This document shows, piece by piece, positions 18,249-26,616 of a stretch of 64,000 nt of DNA (within the stretch, counting starts at the first letter, position 1; each line of letters opens with the position of its first letter). The DNA lies in NCBI RefSeq assembly GCF_001434835.1, contig NZ_AZDV01000028.1, positions 238,363 through 302,362 on the forward strand, in the 5' to 3' direction. Source of the stretch: Levilactobacillus acidifarinae DSM 19394 = JCM 15949 (GTDB lineage Bacteria > Bacillota > Bacilli > Lactobacillales > Lactobacillaceae). A program made the position numbers and the translations under genes. The notes below the pieces were generated by a model. That model made no database searches and was not told the DNA's origin. It saw nothing but the letters and a program-made list of their open reading frames with translations.

Positions 18249-19157
18249 ATGAAACAAGGAACCACCATCATCACGCTCGACAACGGCTACCACCTCTGGA
18301 CCAACACCCAGGGAACCGGCGACATTCACTTGCTGGCCTTACACGGGGGGCCCGGCGGCAATCACGAATACTGGGAAGACACCGCTAAGCAATTAGCCAA
18401 GCAGGGGCTGAACGTCCAAGTCCACATGTACGACCAATTAGGCTCCTGGTACTCCGACCAACCCGACTATAGCAAGCCGGAAAACCAAAAGTTATTGACT
18501 TACGACTACTTCTTAGACGAAGTGGAAGAAGTTCGGCAAAAGCTCGGGATCGACAAGTTCTACCTGATCGGCCAATCCTGGGGTGGCGCGCTAGTTCAAA
18601 TGTACTCCTTAAAGTACGGCCAACACCTCAAGGGAGCCATCATCTCGTCGATGGTCGATAACATCGACGAATACGTGGTCAACGTCAACAAGATCCGTGA
18701 AAAGATCATGACGGCCGATCAATTGGCTTACATGAAGCAAATCGAAGCCAACGGCAACTACGATGACGCCAAGTACCAAAGCTTAGTCGACATCTTGAAC
18801 AAGGGCTACGTTGACCGGAAACAACCGGCTGCCATCTCTCACCTGATCGACACCACGGCGACCGACGTTTACGGCGCCTTCCAAGGCGATAACGAATTTG
18901 TTATCACCGGGAAGCTCAAGGAATGGGACGTTCGGGACCAACTCAAAAACGACCAAGTTCCGACGTTAGTCACTTTCAGTGAACACGAAACGATGCCGTT
19001 AGCAACGGGTAAGCGGATGGCTGAAACCATTCCACACGCCCGTTGGGCCACCACGCCAGAAGGTGGTCACCACCACATGATCGATAACGCCCCGGTCTAC
19101 TACGACCATTTGGCAACGTTCATTCGTGACGTGGAAAACGATAACTTCAACGACTAA
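18249..19157 (+). CDS. pepI: Prolyl aminopeptidase / proline iminopeptidase (PepI-type)
   Basis: Serine peptidase of family S33 (302 aa) that removes N-terminal proline. HGGPG oxyanion motif at residues 32-36, nucleophile Ser110 in GQSWGG, and the C-terminal His in EGGHHHM. An upstream TTG (18243) is possible, but the ATG at 18249 is correctly spaced from CGGGGGA (18234-18240). An extended -10 (TGATAAACT, 18201-18209) gives it a promoter separate from pepX. The alternative is a related amino-acid amidase of the same family. Confidence 0.9.
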   Translation: MKQGTTIITLDNGYHLWTNTQGTGDIHLLALHGGPGGNHEYWEDTAKQLAKQGLNVQVHMYDQLGSWYSDQPDYSKPENQKLLTYDYFLDEVEEVRQKLGIDKFYLIGQSWGGALVQMYSLKYGQHLKGAIISSMVDNIDEYVVNVNKIREKIMTADQLAYMKQIEANGNYDDAKYQSLVDILNKGYVDRKQPAAISHLIDTTATDVYGAFQGDNEFVITGKLKEWDVRDQLKNDQVPTLVTFSEHETMPLATGKRMAETIPHARWATTPEGGHHHMIDNAPVYYDHLATFIRDVENDNFND

Positions 19158-19171
19158 TAAGTTGATCGTCA

Positions 19172-19210
19172 AAAAACGCTTAGTGACCTTCCGGGCCGCT
19201 AAGCGTTTTT
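19172..19210. terminator. Bidirectional terminator between pepI and the acetyltransferase gene
   Basis: Perfect AAAAACGCTTAG / CTAAGCGTTTTT inverted repeat with A- and T-runs on both sides, serving the two convergent genes. Confidence 0.85.
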
Positions 19211-19223
19211 CCGTTGTTCTGGC

Positions 19224-19841
19224 TTATTTAGGATTTCGCACCGGCCGGATGATCTGTGCCGGATTGCCAGCCGCAATCACGTTGTCCGGTAAATCGTGGG
19301 TCACCACGGAGCCCGCGCCAACCACCACGTTGCGGCCAATCGTCACGCCGGGCAAGACGATGACCGATCCGCCGAACCAGCAGTAATCGCCAATCGTGAT
19401 GGGCGAATCGTATTCCCAGCCCTGCGCACGCAGTTGCCAATCATCGGTTGGATGGTTGGGGGTGAAGAGTTGACAGTTTGGCCCAATAAAGCAAAACTTC
19501 CCAATCGTGACCTTACCCGCGCTGAGGATCTGCAACCGGGCGTTAATGAAACTGCCCGCCCCAATCGTCAATTGCTTGGGGTGCTCGATACTGACGATGG
19601 GACAGTACAGTTCGACGTCCTTCCCCAAATGGGGCAAGAACTCCCGAATTAATTGGTTGGCTTGCGGAATATCGGTTTTAGCCACATCGTTAATGTGTTG
19701 GACCGTCTGGGCGCTTTGCTTCACGATGGCCTGCATCTTGGGTTCATGCACGTACTGGTACCAATCCCCGTCGGCCACCTTTTGAAAAATATCCTTATGT
19801 GCACTTTGCTGTAAAATCTCGGCGCTAATCTTTTTAACCAT
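19224..19841 (-). CDS. Maltose/galactoside O-acetyltransferase-like protein
   Basis: 205 aa acyltransferase of the left-handed beta-helix (hexapeptide repeat) type. Hexapeptide repeats run from about residue 90 (LTIGAGSFIN, VTIGKFCFIG, ITIGDYCWFGG, VTIGRNVVVGAGSVV), ending in the family signature NVIAAGNPAQIIRP. The loop FTPNHPTDDWQLRAQGWEY contains the expected catalytic His. It should use acetyl-CoA; the sugar acceptor is unknown. The N-terminal 60 residues resemble the maltose-acetyltransferase helical domain. Confidence 0.88.
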   Translation of the reverse strand: MVKKISAEILQQSAHKDIFQKVADGDWYQYVHEPKMQAIVKQSAQTVQHINDVAKTDIPQANQLIREFLPHLGKDVELYCPIVSIEHPKQLTIGAGSFINARLQILSAGKVTIGKFCFIGPNCQLFTPNHPTDDWQLRAQGWEYDSPITIGDYCWFGGSVIVLPGVTIGRNVVVGAGSVVTHDLPDNVIAAGNPAQIIRPVRNPK

Positions 19842-19921
19842 TCTGAAAACCCCTTTACGTTAACCTAAATCGTTTACATCCTAGTGTACCCCAAAACGCA
19901 GTTAGTTGCCTAGGAAAACTA

Positions 19922-19957
19922 AAAACCAGGACCCCCGGTTGGCGGTCCTGGTTTTTA
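19922..19957 (-). terminator. Terminator of L,D-transpeptidase gene 1
   Basis: AAAAACCAGGACC / GGTCCTGGTTTTT type hairpin immediately beyond the stop at 19960, with T-runs in both directions. Confidence 0.85.
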
Positions 19958-19959
19958 AG

Positions 19960-20538
19960 TTAATGAATTTCAACGCGCATCCCGTATGGCACGTGGTGGT
20001 AGACCCACTTGGCATCGGCAATTGAGAGCCGCACACAGCCGTGAGAAGCGGGCTTCCGTCCCAGTTTAGCGGCTTCCGACTTCACGTAATGGCCCTGTCG
20101 ATCAACCGGGACACTGTGAAATAAGTAGACGCCGTGGTCCTTCCAAGAGACCCAGTAACGGGCGCCTTCACCGGACGCTGCGTTATAGAACGAGTAGCCC
20201 CGTTGCGCTTGAATGTGGTAGGTTCCCTTAGGCGTCGGGGACTTCTTGGTTCCCGTCGAGCAGTACATGGTGTACAGAACCTGCTTATGGGCGCCTTGAT
20301 GGTTGTAGACGTAGACCCGTTGGCGCTTAGTACTGACGTATAACCACGCGTGACGGTAATGTTTCAGGTTCGGGTAAGGCTTGGCTTGCGATGGCCGGTG
20401 CCAATTAATGGTTTTCTTAGCCGTCGTAACCTTAGCGGGCGCCTCAGCAATGACGCGCGCCGGGGTGGTCCCCCAAGCAACGCTTCCCGCAATAATTAGG
20501 CCCAAAACCAGCCCGCCGATTAAATGATGACTCCGCAA
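19960..20538 (-). CDS. L,D-transpeptidase (YkuD family), copy 1
   Basis: Exported cell-wall enzyme (192 aa) that makes 3-3 peptidoglycan cross-links or attaches proteins, using a catalytic Cys. One N-terminal helix (about 5-24) is the anchor or signal. The YkuD domain from about residue 60 ends in the active-site motif SHGCVRLS with the upstream FHSVP His. The start is TTG at 20538, nine bases after AAAGGAG. Copies 2 and 3 follow on the same strand, with strong similarity from the WHRPSQAKPYPN segment onward. Confidence 0.93.
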   Translation of the reverse strand: MRSHHLIGGLVLGLIIAGSVAWGTTPARVIAEAPAKVTTAKKTINWHRPSQAKPYPNLKHYRHAWLYVSTKRQRVYVYNHQGAHKQVLYTMYCSTGTKKSPTPKGTYHIQAQRGYSFYNAASGEGARYWVSWKDHGVYLFHSVPVDRQGHYVKSEAAKLGRKPASHGCVRLSIADAKWVYHHVPYGMRVEIH

Positions 20539-20682
20539 AATAAGTCGCTCCTTTATGTCGCTGCCAAATGACTTAGTGGCAACACTTTGTCAGCTATTCA
20601 TCATACCACAGTGTTCTGGCGAATCCAGCCTTAATTGGAAAGCCAACGCCCCTCATTTGCGGCTAAGTGTGTGGTCTAAGCA

Positions 20683-20713
20683 CCAAAAAAAGCCCCGCCA
20701 ACCGGCAGGACTT
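20683..20713 (-). terminator. Terminator of L,D-transpeptidase gene 2
   Basis: AGTCCTGCC / GGCGGGGCT hairpin followed by a T-run on the minus strand. Confidence 0.8.
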
Positions 20714-20721
20714 TCAACGAA

Positions 20722-21330
20722 TTAACTGTGAATGACGACTTTCATGCCATAAGGAACGGTCTCGTAGACCCATTTGGCATCGGCCACGGACAACCGGACA
20801 CACCCATGGGAGGCGGCGGACTTTCCCAGTTCCTCGGCTTCCTTTTGGATGTAGTGGCCGTCTTGATCGGTGGGCACACTGTGGAAGAGGTAGATGCCGT
20901 GATCTTTCCAGGACACCCAGTAACGGGCCCCTTCGCCGGAACTCTGGTTGTAAAAGAAGGTGCCCCGTTCACTTTGGATGTGGTAGGTTCCGGTTGGCGT
21001 GCCGTTCTTCTTGCCAGTCCCCGTCGAGCAGTACATGGTGTAGAGCACCCGGTGACCATCCTTGATGTAGACCCGTTGGCGGGTGGTGTTCACGTCTAGC
21101 CAGGCGTTGGGATGGTTCTTCAAGTTCGGGTACGGTTTACTTTCGGACGGCTTACGCCAGTCGATGGTCTTGGCCTCGGCTTGCGTGGTCGAATTAGTCG
21201 TGTTTTTTTTTGCGGATTGACTCGTCTGCGGCGTCGATGTCGCGGATAAGCGTTGGAAAAGGTGGTTCAGGCCCCAGCCGGCGACTAAGACCACCAGCAC
21301 CACCAAGAGCAACTTTCTAAAGTGCTTCAT
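20722..21330 (-). CDS. L,D-transpeptidase (YkuD family), copy 2
   Basis: 202 aa, signal anchor at the N-terminus, a short Ser/Thr/Gln/Lys linker (about 30-55), then the YkuD domain with FHSVPTDQDGHYI and SHGCVRLS. The ATG at 21330 is preferred over a TTG one codon earlier, because AAGGGTG is then at correct spacing. The upstream region has a -10 without a good -35 and a pair of tandem palindromes, suggesting an activator-dependent promoter. Confidence 0.93.
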   Translation of the reverse strand: MKHFRKLLLVVLVVLVAGWGLNHLFQRLSATSTPQTSQSAKKNTTNSTTQAEAKTIDWRKPSESKPYPNLKNHPNAWLDVNTTRQRVYIKDGHRVLYTMYCSTGTGKKNGTPTGTYHIQSERGTFFYNQSSGEGARYWVSWKDHGIYLFHSVPTDQDGHYIQKEAEELGKSAASHGCVRLSVADAKWVYETVPYGMKVVIHS

Positions 21331-21358
21331 CAAATTTCACCCTTTTATTGATATTTTC

Positions 21359-21439
21359 ATTGTATGACCTACCATAACCGTTTTTTCTGAAAAAAGGAAG
21401 CTATTTGACTAAATCGTAATCTTAATTTGACCAAATCGT
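21359..21439 (-). promoter_or_regulatory. Promoter with two tandem operator-like repeats upstream of L,D-transpeptidase 2
   Basis: A -10 TACAAT (21359-21364) lacks a convincing -35. Some 40-75 bases upstream are two 15-base direct repeats, ATTTGACTAAATCGT (21403-21417) and ATTTGACCAAATCGT (21425-21439, plus-strand reading). Their period is 22 bases, two helical turns. Each is built on the near-palindrome ATTTG-N2-CAAAT. This is the arrangement expected for an activator such as a response regulator. Confidence 0.55.
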
Positions 21440-21482
21440 TAAACTCATTTTGAAGGCGTTCACGACCAGTTCACCCCCGTTA

Positions 21483-21534
21483 AAAAAACGCAAAAGGCGC
21501 CCTTCCGAACATTTCTGTCCGCAAGCGCACCTTT
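21483..21534 (-). terminator. Terminator of L,D-transpeptidase gene 3
   Basis: Interrupted AAAGGTGCGC / GGCGCCTTTT stem with an A/T-rich 3' side, ending in GCGTTTTTTT on the minus strand. Confidence 0.65.
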
Positions 21535-21536
21535 AA

Positions 21537-22085
21537 TTAAGCGTGAATGACGACCTTCATCCCGTAAGGCACGTGCTGGTAAACCCATTGTGCATCGGCC
21601 ACGGATAACCGGACACAGCCGTGTGACGCGCCCGTTTTACCGAGCTGTTCGGCCTCCTTCGGAATGTACGCCCCGTGCTTATCGATGGGGACGCTGTGAA
21701 ACAGGTACACCCCGTGATCTTTCCAGGAAACCCAGTAACGGGCGCCCTCACCAGACGTCGGGTTATAAAAAACTTTTCCCCGTTCCGCTTGAATGTGAAA
21801 GGTGCCGGTCGGCGTGGCGTTCATTCCCGTCCCGGTCGAGCAGTACATGGTGTAGAGCGTTTGCCGCCCGTCCTTGACGTAGACCCGTTGCCGATTGGTA
21901 TTGACGTCCAACCAGGCGTTGGGGTGCGCCGTTAAATTCGGGTACGCCTTCGTCTCGGAAGGTGCGTGCCAATCAATGGTCGGTTGGGCGACCCCAATCT
22001 TAAACCACAGGAGTAACTGGTTCAGCCCCCAACCGGCGATGAGTAGCACCCCAATAATCATCAAAAATTTACGCAAATTCCGCAC
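21537..22085 (-). CDS. L,D-transpeptidase (YkuD family), copy 3
   Basis: 182 aa; N-terminal helix (about 8-26), almost no linker, then the YkuD domain with FHSVPIDKHGAYI and SHGCVRLS. GTG start at 22085 behind GGGGGCG. It begins only 23 bases after the ABC-F gene stop and is probably its second cistron, unlike copies 1 and 2, which have their own upstream regions. Confidence 0.92.
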   Translation of the reverse strand: MRNLRKFLMIIGVLLIAGWGLNQLLLWFKIGVAQPTIDWHAPSETKAYPNLTAHPNAWLDVNTNRQRVYVKDGRQTLYTMYCSTGTGMNATPTGTFHIQAERGKVFYNPTSGEGARYWVSWKDHGVYLFHSVPIDKHGAYIPKEAEQLGKTGASHGCVRLSVADAQWVYQHVPYGMKVVIHA

Positions 22086-22108
22086 GGTGTCGCCCCCACA
22101 CGTCCTGA

Positions 22109-23662
22109 CTAATTGGCAGAATTCTTTAAACTCAGTTTTTCGACGTTTAAGATCTTATCGACCAGACCGGTGTAAAAACTGGCCTCATGGCTGACGATGA
22201 TGGCGTTCCCCGGGAAAGACCCAATGGCGTTCTTCAGGGCTTGCTTGGTTTCGTCATCCAAGTGATTGGTCGGTTCATCCATAATCAGGAAGTTTGCGGG
22301 TTCAAATTCCATCATCGCGAGCTTGACCTTGGTCTGTTCGCCCCCGGAAAGTTCCCCGATGGGTTTCATGGCGTTGGCCGAATCCAACCCACACTTGGAC
22401 AGCTTCGTTCGAATGGCCTTTTGCGGCAACTTTTCGTACTTAGCCTGAATGATCTGTAACGGCGTTTGGTGGTCGTTATCCCAGACTAAGTCCTGACTAA
22501 AGTAACTGATCTTGGCCGATGGGGAGAAGTGGGCTTCCCCACCCTTGGCCTTGATCAACCCTAAAATAGACTTGATCAGGGTCGATTTCCCGACCCCGTT
22601 GAAGCCGGTCAACCCCACCTTTTGGTTAGTGGTTACCGAGAAGGTCACCGGCTTTAATAACGGCCGGTCGTACCCGACGGAGAGTTGGTCGACCACCAAG
22701 GCGTTTTGCGACCCCGTATCCTGATACGGAAAGTCGAAGTGCGCCTGAATGTTAGTCGACGGCGGATCAACCCGGTCCATCCGGTTCAGCATCTTTTCGC
22801 GGGACTTAGCCATGGTCGACTTCGAGCCGGCCTTGTTCTTGCGAATAAAGCGTTCGGCCTTTTCGATGACGACCTGTTGCTTATCAAATTCCCGTTGTTG
22901 GGCCTTCTCACGTTCCTCACGTTGCCGCATGGCCTGCTTGAAGTTTCCCCGGTACTTGGTAATGCGCCCAAACGCCACGTTAATGATACAGTTGGTGACG
23001 TTTTGCAGGAAGTCGTAATCGTGAGACACGATGAGCGCAGCCCCTTCAAACCCATTGAGGTAGTCTTCCAACCAGGCGATGTGCGTGACGTCCAGGTAGT
23101 TGGTCGGTTCGTCCAGTAAGATGACGTCGTTGTTTTCTAGCAATAACTTGGCCAAAATAATCTTGGAACGTTGGCCCCCGGACATCTTAGCCACCTCGTG
23201 GTCCCGACCAATGTCGTCGAGGCCTAATCCGGAGATGACCCGTTCAATCTCGGTTTCGACGTCGTAGAAGTTCCGTGCGTCGAGTTGCTCTTGCAGGCGG
23301 CCCGCCCGTTCGAGTAATTTATCATCCATTTTTTCGGCGTATTCCGTATATAACGCGGTCATCCGATCGTTCATTTCGTATAAGTCTGCGTAAGCCGTAT
23401 GCAAGAACGCGATCAGCGTCATCCCCTCCGGAATGTCCGCGTACTGGTCCAAGTAACCGACCCGCGCCTTGTTTTGCCATTTGACGGACCCCGTCACGGG
23501 GAGCTCCTGGCCCGTAATAATCTTGATTAGTGTGGACTTACCGACCCCGTTTTGACCGACGACGCCCATATGTTCACCCTTGTTCAGTTGAAAGCTGGCA
23601 TCGGCGTACAGTTGTTTGTCCGCGAAGCTCATGCTCAGGTTATCAACCTCTAATAGTGGCAC
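22109..23662 (-). CDS. ABC-F family ATPase (translation-associated)
   Basis: Cytosolic twin ABC ATPase without membrane domains (517 aa). First cassette: GQNGVGKST and MSGGQRSK with LLDEPTNYLD. A charged helical linker follows (about 240-300, REEREKAQQREFDKQQ). Second cassette: GFNGVGKST and LSGGEQTK with MDEPTNHLDD. ABC-F proteins act on ribosomes; this one resembles housekeeping members more than antibiotic-resistance ones, but that is a judgement. The GTG start at about 23662 is chosen because GGAAGGA precedes it by seven bases and it gives the normal N-terminus (PLLEVDNLSMSF). The frame runs on upstream for 13 codons without a ribosome site. Confidence 0.9.
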   Translation of the reverse strand: MPLLEVDNLSMSFADKQLYADASFQLNKGEHMGVVGQNGVGKSTLIKIITGQELPVTGSVKWQNKARVGYLDQYADIPEGMTLIAFLHTAYADLYEMNDRMTALYTEYAEKMDDKLLERAGRLQEQLDARNFYDVETEIERVISGLGLDDIGRDHEVAKMSGGQRSKIILAKLLLENNDVILLDEPTNYLDVTHIAWLEDYLNGFEGAALIVSHDYDFLQNVTNCIINVAFGRITKYRGNFKQAMRQREEREKAQQREFDKQQVVIEKAERFIRKNKAGSKSTMAKSREKMLNRMDRVDPPSTNIQAHFDFPYQDTGSQNALVVDQLSVGYDRPLLKPVTFSVTTNQKVGLTGFNGVGKSTLIKSILGLIKAKGGEAHFSPSAKISYFSQDLVWDNDHQTPLQIIQAKYEKLPQKAIRTKLSKCGLDSANAMKPIGELSGGEQTKVKLAMMEFEPANFLIMDEPTNHLDDETKQALKNAIGSFPGNAIIVSHEASFYTGLVDKILNVEKLSLKNSAN

Positions 23663-23855
23663 GGTTAAATCCTTCCCTTCTGCTCTTATGCGTTCGCACA
23701 AAAAAGCCCCGACAACGTCAAGGCCGTTTTTCTACATTAATACGTCATAACTTAACACGAAACCCGCCCCAGCGTCAACAACGCCTCCCTAGGGGGTTGC
23801 CGAAGAACTATGCTATAATGATGAAAATTTGCTTCACTAAGGACTGACATCTTGT

Positions 23856-24239
23856 ATGAACATTCGCGACATTGACCACATTACTCTGACCGTTAGCGAC
23901 ATCGAGCGTTCCGTGCGCTGGTACCACGAGGTTTTCGACCTCCCTATCATTGAATTCGACGATGGTCGCCGCGGCGTCAAGCTCGGTAAACAAAAGATCA
24001 ACTTCCAAGTCGCCACCGCCCCGCATTTACCGGTGGCCAAGCACCCCACGGTTGGGGCGGCGGACTTTGCCATCATCGCCACCGATCCTTTGGCCAACAT
24101 TCTCTCCCACCTGACCAACTACGCGGTCGAGATCATCGACGGTCCGTTACCTAAGCAAGGCGCCCAGGGTCCCATGACCTCGGTCTACGTGCGCGACCCG
24201 GACGAAAACTTAATCGAAATCGGTAAATACGATAACTAG
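23856..24239 (+). CDS. VOC-family (glyoxalase/dioxygenase-fold) protein
   Basis: 127 aa, a single vicinal-oxygen-chelate module. It starts DIDHITLTVSDIERSVRWYHEVF, with metal-ligand His in the first strand, and ends VYVRDPDENLIEI with the ligand Glu. It probably acts as a homodimer. The substrate is unknown; it may be a lyase, dioxygenase or resistance-type protein. It is 27 bases ahead of the CPBP protease gene and likely co-transcribed. Confidence 0.88.
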   Translation: MNIRDIDHITLTVSDIERSVRWYHEVFDLPIIEFDDGRRGVKLGKQKINFQVATAPHLPVAKHPTVGAADFAIIATDPLANILSHLTNYAVEIIDGPLPKQGAQGPMTSVYVRDPDENLIEIGKYDN

Positions 24240-24266
24240 TGGTAACGCATAAGGGGGAATCGTCAC

Positions 24267-24971
24267 ATGCACAAGGCACCTCGGGGCATCATGGCCCTCT
24301 TTGATTGGCTCGGCCGGTGTGGCTACTGGGTTGGCTTTATCATCATTTATTTAGTCGATTCAATGATTCTAACCACGGCCACCAGTTTGGCCAGCACCCA
24401 ACCCGCCGCGGCCACCCGAATGATTGGCATCATGCTCATTTATTCAGCGGGTCTCCTGGCCTTTATCAGCTGGCGCTACCAAAAACAGTTGGATTACGAC
24501 AATCCGCGACACTTTGGGCGCACACCGCTAACCTTTCAACGACTCGGTCAGCTCATCGCATTGTTTTTGCTGATGTATGGTGTTCAGATACTCTGGAACG
24601 TTCTGATTGGGACACACGTGTTAAGTAGTCCCGCCAATCAAACGACCATTAATCAACAAGTCCAACTATTACCGTTCTGGAACCTCGCCTACTCGGTCTT
24701 CTTCGCACCGGTGATTGAAGAACTCATCTTTCGCGGCATCTTCTTGAACTACTTCTTCCGTAAGAATAACCGTTGGATGAACTTGCTTGGCGTGTTCGTG
24801 TCTGGTCTAATTTTCGGTTACATGCACGTCGGGGGCTTCTCGTGGACGCTTCTGATGTACTCGGCGCTAGGCTGGGTCTTGGGCTTTGCCTACCTGCATT
24901 TCCGGGACATTCGTTACGACATTGCGCTGCACTTTATGAATAACGCCTTATCGTTATTGGCCTTTGTCTGA
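24267..24971 (+). CDS. CPBP-family intramembrane metalloprotease
   Basis: 234 aa with about six or seven membrane segments and the CPBP (CaaX protease-like) motifs EELIFRGIF (EExxxR), FGYMHVG and HFMNNA, which supply the glutamates and histidines of the metal site. In lactobacilli this family includes bacteriocin-immunity proteins, but no bacteriocin gene is next to it. SD AAGGGGG. The operon with the VOC gene ends at the terminator at 25022. Confidence 0.9.
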   Translation: MHKAPRGIMALFDWLGRCGYWVGFIIIYLVDSMILTTATSLASTQPAAATRMIGIMLIYSAGLLAFISWRYQKQLDYDNPRHFGRTPLTFQRLGQLIALFLLMYGVQILWNVLIGTHVLSSPANQTTINQQVQLLPFWNLAYSVFFAPVIEELIFRGIFLNYFFRKNNRWMNLLGVFVSGLIFGYMHVGGFSWTLLMYSALGWVLGFAYLHFRDIRYDIALHFMNNALSLLAFV

Positions 24972-25021
24972 TACCCCAGACGCTTAACCTAATGACCCAA
25001 TTTTTAACTTCGAACCAGAAT

Positions 25022-25059
25022 AAGGGACCTCGCAAATCATCCGCGAGGTCCCTTATTTT
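25022..25059. terminator. Bidirectional terminator
   Basis: AATAAGGGACCTCGC / GCGAGGTCCCTTATT inverted repeat between the convergent CPBP and zinc-ribbon/DUF805 genes. Confidence 0.85.
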
Positions 25060-25082
25060 AATCGCTTTATTTTACCTAGAGT

Positions 25083-26321
25083 TTAAGAAAGAGCTATTTG
25101 CGCATCAAAATCTTTATGACTATTGTCGTCTTCATAATCATCCGTGTCGTAAGACCCAGTCCATTTAAGCCGAGCAGTAGTCAAATCGCTAACCTTTTCC
25201 AACTTAGGAATCAAGAAATAAATATTTCCATCCTTCTGTGCGTTAGCATTAAGGTCACCATCAAAATCGTCGCTATGATACATGTCTGCTTCAACCTGCT
25301 GACCATCATTGGTATTTAAGGTTGCTTGTGCTGGAAAGGTTGATATATCCTTACTCCCCACTTTAATTGCCATGTGAACCTTCACAATCCCATTGAATTT
25401 AGTTTTTTTACTATCGTTTCCATCGTATGTTCCGTCAGTTTTATAAACAGTCACTTTATCAATACTGAAATTAGTTCCTGCCCATGTAGTGTCCTTAAAC
25501 TTAGTTGCATAATCTTTTTGATCAGCAATATCAATTTTAGACCTTCCTAACGTCATTGTATGGCCATCTTTTGCGTCAGAACTGCTAGATTCATCAGTAG
25601 TATCCTCCGACTCGCTGCTAGATGATGAGGACTCCACTTTTGAACTAATAGTACTCTCCGACTTATTATAATCCGCCATTTTTGTTGCATAAGCCATAGA
25701 ATTAATCGAAATTGTACAAATTAAGGTTAAAATAACAAGTATTACCCAATTCTGCCACTTTTTATACCATTTTTCTGACGAATAATGCTTATCAAAGCGT
25801 TTTCCCTTCGAATCTGACTCTTTAGTGAAAAATACGATCAACATAATAAGCCCAACTACGGGAATTAACCCCAACCACAAACAATTTCCCGAACGATTAG
25901 TATCGTGAAGTCGCCGCACTGACGCTGAAAATTGTAGAATCGCTAAAAAGGCCCATAGACCACCTACAATTATCTGTAGGATTAATTGTTGGAAGCTATA
26001 TAATCCCATTCCATAGCTAAACATTGACATTGCTTTTGGTACTAAGGTCATCCCCAATAGAACATTAATTAGAAATAAATCTAAATACAACCACCAAAAG
26101 TTAGCACGATTCGTGCACTTGCCTAACGTAAATGCCTCCCTAATACCTAACTTAAAAGCACTAGTCATATTTGGTGAGCTTTCTTCCTGAAATTGCACCT
26201 GTTCTCCAGACTTTTCATCCCCTACAACTGTCTGCTTTGCGCCACACACTGCACAAAACATAACATTTTCTGGAAGTTCCTCACCACATTGAACACAGTA
26301 CTTTATCCCCTTCTCCGACAT
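25083..26321 (-). CDS. Zinc-ribbon + DUF805 membrane protein with extracellular domain
   Basis: 412 aa, function unknown. An N-terminal zinc ribbon (CVQCGEELPENVMFCAVCG) is followed by a DUF805-type membrane domain (about 60-170, several helices, GKCTNRANFWWL and RRLHDTNRSG motifs). Then come another helix (about 192-212), a Ser/Glu-rich linker, and an exported C-terminal domain (about 255-405) resembling the small domains of lactobacillus surface lipoproteins. Base composition and codon use are markedly more AT-rich than the neighbours, as is its upstream region to about 26550. This suggests recent acquisition or different ancestry. Confidence 0.85.
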   Translation of the reverse strand: MSEKGIKYCVQCGEELPENVMFCAVCGAKQTVVGDEKSGEQVQFQEESSPNMTSAFKLGIREAFTLGKCTNRANFWWLYLDLFLINVLLGMTLVPKAMSMFSYGMGLYSFQQLILQIIVGGLWAFLAILQFSASVRRLHDTNRSGNCLWLGLIPVVGLIMLIVFFTKESDSKGKRFDKHYSSEKWYKKWQNWVILVILTLICTISINSMAYATKMADYNKSESTISSKVESSSSSSESEDTTDESSSSDAKDGHTMTLGRSKIDIADQKDYATKFKDTTWAGTNFSIDKVTVYKTDGTYDGNDSKKTKFNGIVKVHMAIKVGSKDISTFPAQATLNTNDGQQVEADMYHSDDFDGDLNANAQKDGNIYFLIPKLEKVSDLTTARLKWTGSYDTDDYEDDNSHKDFDAQIALS

Positions 26322-26549
26322 TTTGTTTCCTCCCTTAAAAATCAGCTTTTAATGTCTTCAGCTTTTGGACAGAATAATCATAGTTCCCCGAATATAAAAC
26401 AATTAATTATAAATAGCATTCGATTAAAATTATATAAAACTAAACTAATCATAAATGACCTTGTAGAAGAGCACAATCTTTATTAAGTACAACACGCTAA
26501 TTTTAAATTGCTGATTTTATGAAATGAGTTTCATAACTTTTTAAATTAA

Positions 26550-26583
26550 AAAAGGTCCAACGACATTTAATTGCCGTTAGACC
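26550..26583 (-). terminator. Terminator of the degV-family gene
   Basis: GGTCTAACGGCA / TGTCGTTGGACC hairpin with six T on the minus strand. Between it and the start at 26321 the region is AT-rich; I see nothing else in it. Confidence 0.8.
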
Positions 26584-26616
26584 CACTAATATCCATATTT
26601 AGTTTCATTGTCTAAA

